From: an uncultured Peptostreptococcaceae bacterium
Lineage (GTDB): Bacteria; Bacillota; Clostridia; Peptostreptococcales; Anaerovoracaceae
Length of the DNA stretch: 7,911 bases
Direction of reading: 5' to 3'
Assembly (NCBI GenBank): GCA_905236895.1
Contig: CAJOQI010000137.1
Coordinates: 1-7,911 of the forward strand
Shown here: positions 6,179 to 7,911 of the stretch, piece by piece
Numbering within the stretch: the stretch's first letter is position 1
Layout of the letters: the number at the start of each line of letters is the position of its first letter
The notes under the pieces: generated by a model
The model's input: only the letters and a program-made list of their open reading frames with translations
Databases searched by the model: none
Told to the model about the DNA's origin: nothing
Translations under genes and position numbers: made by a program

Positions 6179-6799
6179 ATGAAATATGTGGATATGAGTA
6201 TAAAAGAATTCTCCGAAGTTTTGGCTTCTTCTGAGCCCACCCCGGGAGGCGGTGGCGCAGCAGCTCTTATGGGAGCAATTGCAGTAGGCCTTGGAGATAT
6301 GGTTGGGGAACTTACTGTTGGAAAAAAGAAATATGCTGAAGTGGAAGAAGATATAAAGCGCCTTATGGAAGAGGCACAGCAGCTGAGGGAGGAGTTTCTT
6401 GAGCTGATCGATAGGGATGCGGAGGTCTTTGCTCCGCTAGCCAAGGCCTATGGAATTCCAAAGGACGATCCGGAAAGAGATGTGATTATGGAGGAGGCTC
6501 TCCATGCCGCCTGCTCGGTTCCCATGGATATTATGAGAGTATCGGCAAAGGCCTTGGATGTGATTGGGGAATTCGCGGAAAAGGGATCGGCCCTTGCCAT
6601 TTCAGATGCAGGCTGCGCAGCAACCTGCTGCAAGGCTGCCATGAAGGCTGCTTCTCTAAACGTATTCATAAATATCAAGGCTATGAAGGATAGAGCTTTT
6701 GCCGAAGGACTTAATATAGAGGCGGAAGATTTGCTTGAAGAATACTGCCAAAAAGCGGATGAGATATTTGATGATGTATATAAGAAATTGAAAGGATAA
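6179..6799 (+). CDS. fchA: Methenyltetrahydrofolate cyclohydrolase (FchA, cyclodeaminase/cyclohydrolase family)
   Basis: A 206-residue all-helical protein of the FTCD_C family. In clostridia and acetogens stand-alone members interconvert 5,10-methenyl- and 10-formyl-tetrahydrofolate. The family hallmarks are visible: SSEPTPGGGGAAALMGAI (17-34) forming the folate-site loop, the acidic helix LIDRDAEVFAPL (76-87), and the Gly/Ala-rich SDAGCAATCCKAAMKAA (142-158). ATG 6179 is chosen because AAGGAGG (6166-6172) is 6 nt upstream and the protein then starts at the usual family N-terminus; the frame is open further upstream to 6092, but that part overlaps the thioesterase gene. The gap from the thioesterase stop is 23 bp, and folD follows after 2 bp. 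The alternative, a formimino-tetrahydrofolate cyclodeaminase of histidine or purine breakdown, is less likely with folD next door and no formiminotransferase in view. Confidence 0.88.
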   Translation: MKYVDMSIKEFSEVLASSEPTPGGGGAAALMGAIAVGLGDMVGELTVGKKKYAEVEEDIKRLMEEAQQLREEFLELIDRDAEVFAPLAKAYGIPKDDPERDVIMEEALHAACSVPMDIMRVSAKALDVIGEFAEKGSALAISDAGCAATCCKAAMKAASLNVFINIKAMKDRAFAEGLNIEAEDLLEEYCQKADEIFDDVYKKLKG

Positions 6800-6801
6800 G
6801 T

Positions 6802-7671
6802 ATGGCGAAGATACTTCACGGCGCTCCTGTAATTGAAGCGATGAATCAGAATACCAAGAGACAGATAGCTGAACTCAAGGAAAAGGATATAGTTCCTACC
6901 CTTGCCATTATTAGAGTTGGAGAGAGGGCAGAGGACATATATTACGAGAATAATGCGGAGAAGCGTTGCAATGAGCTGGGAGCCGGACATACAAAAATCG
7001 TATTCAATAACGATGTGACTCAGGAAGAGGTGGAGGAAGCCATTATAGGATTTAATGAGGACCAAAATATACACGGCATTCTTCTTCTCAGACCACTTCC
7101 AAAGCATCTAAACGACGATAGACTGAGAAATCTAATTAGTCCCATGAAGGATGTGGATGGCTGTACAGATGTGTCCCTGGCGGGGGTTTTTGCTGGGGAG
7201 AAGAGAGGATTCCCTCCTTGCACTCCTCACGCTGCCATGAGAATCTTAAACTTCTACGGATATACACCTGTTACCAACGGAGAAAAGGCAGCCATAATCG
7301 GTCGCTCCCTGGTAATCGGACGCCCTGTTTCCATGATGCTCTTAAAGGATGACTTCACCGTAAATATCTGCCATAGCAAGACTGCCAATCTCAGTGAGGT
7401 CACAAAGGATGCATCGGTTCTTATCGCCGCTGCGGGACAAAAGCATCTTGTAAAAGAGGATTTCGTCAATCCCAATCAAGTGGTTATAGATGTAGGTGTA
7501 AACTGGGACGAAGAAAAACAGGGAATAACCGGTGATGTGGATTTTGAAAAAGTTGAGCCAATAGTTGAGGCTATTACACCGGTACCCGGTGGAGTTGGCA
7601 CCGTAACCACCAGCATATTGGTTCGCCACGTGGTGGAAGCCGCAATTAGGAGTTTGGAATGGGAAAATTAA
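6802..7671 (+). CDS. folD: Methylenetetrahydrofolate dehydrogenase FolD, predicted to lack cyclohydrolase activity
   Basis: 289 residues, normal FolD length. It oxidises 5,10-methylene- to methenyl-tetrahydrofolate with NAD(P)+. Landmarks are VPTLAIIRVGE (31-41), HGILLLRPLPKH (91-102), KDVDGCTDVSLAG (116-128), PPCTPHAAMRIL (138-149), the nucleotide loop IIGRSLVIGRPVSMMLL (165-181), CHSKTANL (190-197) and the terminal ITPVPGGVGTVTT (258-270). The catalytic pattern is unusual. Tyr48 and Asp119 of the folate site are kept. Ala52 stands where the cyclohydrolase Lys is (E. coli Lys54, human Lys56), and Leu96 where the supporting Gln is (E. coli Gln98, human Gln100). The alignment around both sites has no gaps. 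FolD is normally bifunctional; here FchA encoded just upstream probably does the cyclohydrolase step. AAGGA lies 5 nt before the ATG inside the end of fchA, so the two are probably coupled. NAD versus NADP preference cannot be decided by eye. Confidence 0.93.
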   Translation: MAKILHGAPVIEAMNQNTKRQIAELKEKDIVPTLAIIRVGERAEDIYYENNAEKRCNELGAGHTKIVFNNDVTQEEVEEAIIGFNEDQNIHGILLLRPLPKHLNDDRLRNLISPMKDVDGCTDVSLAGVFAGEKRGFPPCTPHAAMRILNFYGYTPVTNGEKAAIIGRSLVIGRPVSMMLLKDDFTVNICHSKTANLSEVTKDASVLIAAAGQKHLVKEDFVNPNQVVIDVGVNWDEEKQGITGDVDFEKVEPIVEAITPVPGGVGTVTTSILVRHVVEAAIRSLEWEN

Positions 7672-7911
7672 AAACAAAAGACTTGGTAATTGCTGCGGTC
7701 CTTGCTGCCATGGTGGCAATACTGGCATCCCTTGCAATAACAACCAACGCCTTTAAGATAACATTTGAATCCTTGCCCGTTCATTTTGCCGGACTGGTAT
7801 TTGGTCCACTGGTTGGATTCCTTGTGGGGACCATTGGAACATTGCTTTATCAAATGCTGGTTTATGGGCTTACCGCAACCACAGTTCTTTGGATTATTCC
7901 ATATAGCTTGC
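7659..7911 (+). CDS. ECF transporter S component, N-terminal part, possible folate-specific FolT (cut by window edge)
   Basis: An ATG at 7659 opens 84 codons to the window edge and overlaps the end of folD by 13 bp. AGGAG (7648-7652) is 6 nt upstream, a strong ribosome site, so translational coupling with folD is likely. The protein begins MGKLKTKDLVIAAVLAAMVA (helix 1, about 8-27), then has KITFESLPVHFAGLVFGPLV (33-52) followed by GFLVGTIGTLLYQMLV, the typical S-component arrangement in which a helix enters a GPxxGxxxG motif. The family binds a vitamin or cofactor in the membrane and works with the shared EcfT/EcfA energising module, which is not in this window. Position directly after fchA-folD makes folate the best guess for the substrate, but the visible part does not prove it; other vitamin S components share this fold. 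Full proteins are usually 160-200 residues. Confidence 0.72.
   Translation, partial: MGKLKTKDLVIAAVLAAMVAILASLAITTNAFKITFESLPVHFAGLVFGPLVGFLVGTIGTLLYQMLVYGLTATTVLWIIPYSL

Noticed and set aside
6448..7107. 219-codon minus-strand frame over the fchA-folD junction
   Set aside because: It is antisense to two well-identified genes and has no recognisable domain or ribosome site.
7342..7743. 133-codon minus-strand frame over the end of folD
   Set aside because: It is antisense to conserved FolD motifs and to the start of the S component, with low-complexity content and no family features.

Overview
The window looks like a stretch of chromosome from an anaerobic, low-to-mid GC Firmicute, most likely a Clostridia member. 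The grounds are AAGGAGG-type ribosome binding sites, sigma-A-like promoters, the YitT and ECF S-component families, and a stand-alone FchA next to FolD. That pairing is typical of clostridia and acetogens. The assignment is inferred from gene content, and no species can be named.

Layout. (1) Positions 1-392, minus strand: the N-terminal 130 codons of a YitT-family membrane protein, cut by the window edge. (2) Positions 393-676: a divergent intergenic region. It holds a promoter facing left for the YitT gene and an extended -10 promoter facing right. The rightward transcript starts with an 85-90 nt leader that contains two GC-rich hairpins, a repeated Shine-Dalgarno block and a possible 11-codon leader ORF. 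(3) Positions 677-5681, plus strand: a complete five-gene peptide-type (Opp/Dpp/Nik family) ABC importer, made of a lipoprotein binding protein, two permeases and two ATPases, closed by a strong intrinsic terminator at 5696-5720. (4) Positions 5766-7911, plus strand: a second tight operon with its own promoter. It encodes a FlK-type hotdog thioesterase, methenyl-tetrahydrofolate cyclohydrolase FchA, methylene-tetrahydrofolate dehydrogenase FolD, and the start of an ECF-transporter S component cut by the right edge.

How the genes work together. The importer would bring peptides or a similar small solute into the cell. The second operon is built around one-carbon folate metabolism: FchA and FolD interconvert formyl-, methenyl- and methylene-tetrahydrofolate, and the S component is a plausible folate importer. 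The most notable observation is that this FolD lacks the catalytic lysine (Ala52 in its place) and the supporting glutamine (Leu96 in its place) of the cyclohydrolase reaction, but keeps the Tyr and Asp of the folate site. It is therefore predicted to be a dehydrogenase only, with the adjacent FchA supplying the cyclohydrolase step. The thioesterase keeps the full Thr/Glu/His triad of fluoroacetyl-CoA thioesterase but not its Phe lid, so its substrate is open. No RNA gene, mobile element, CRISPR array or defence system was seen.
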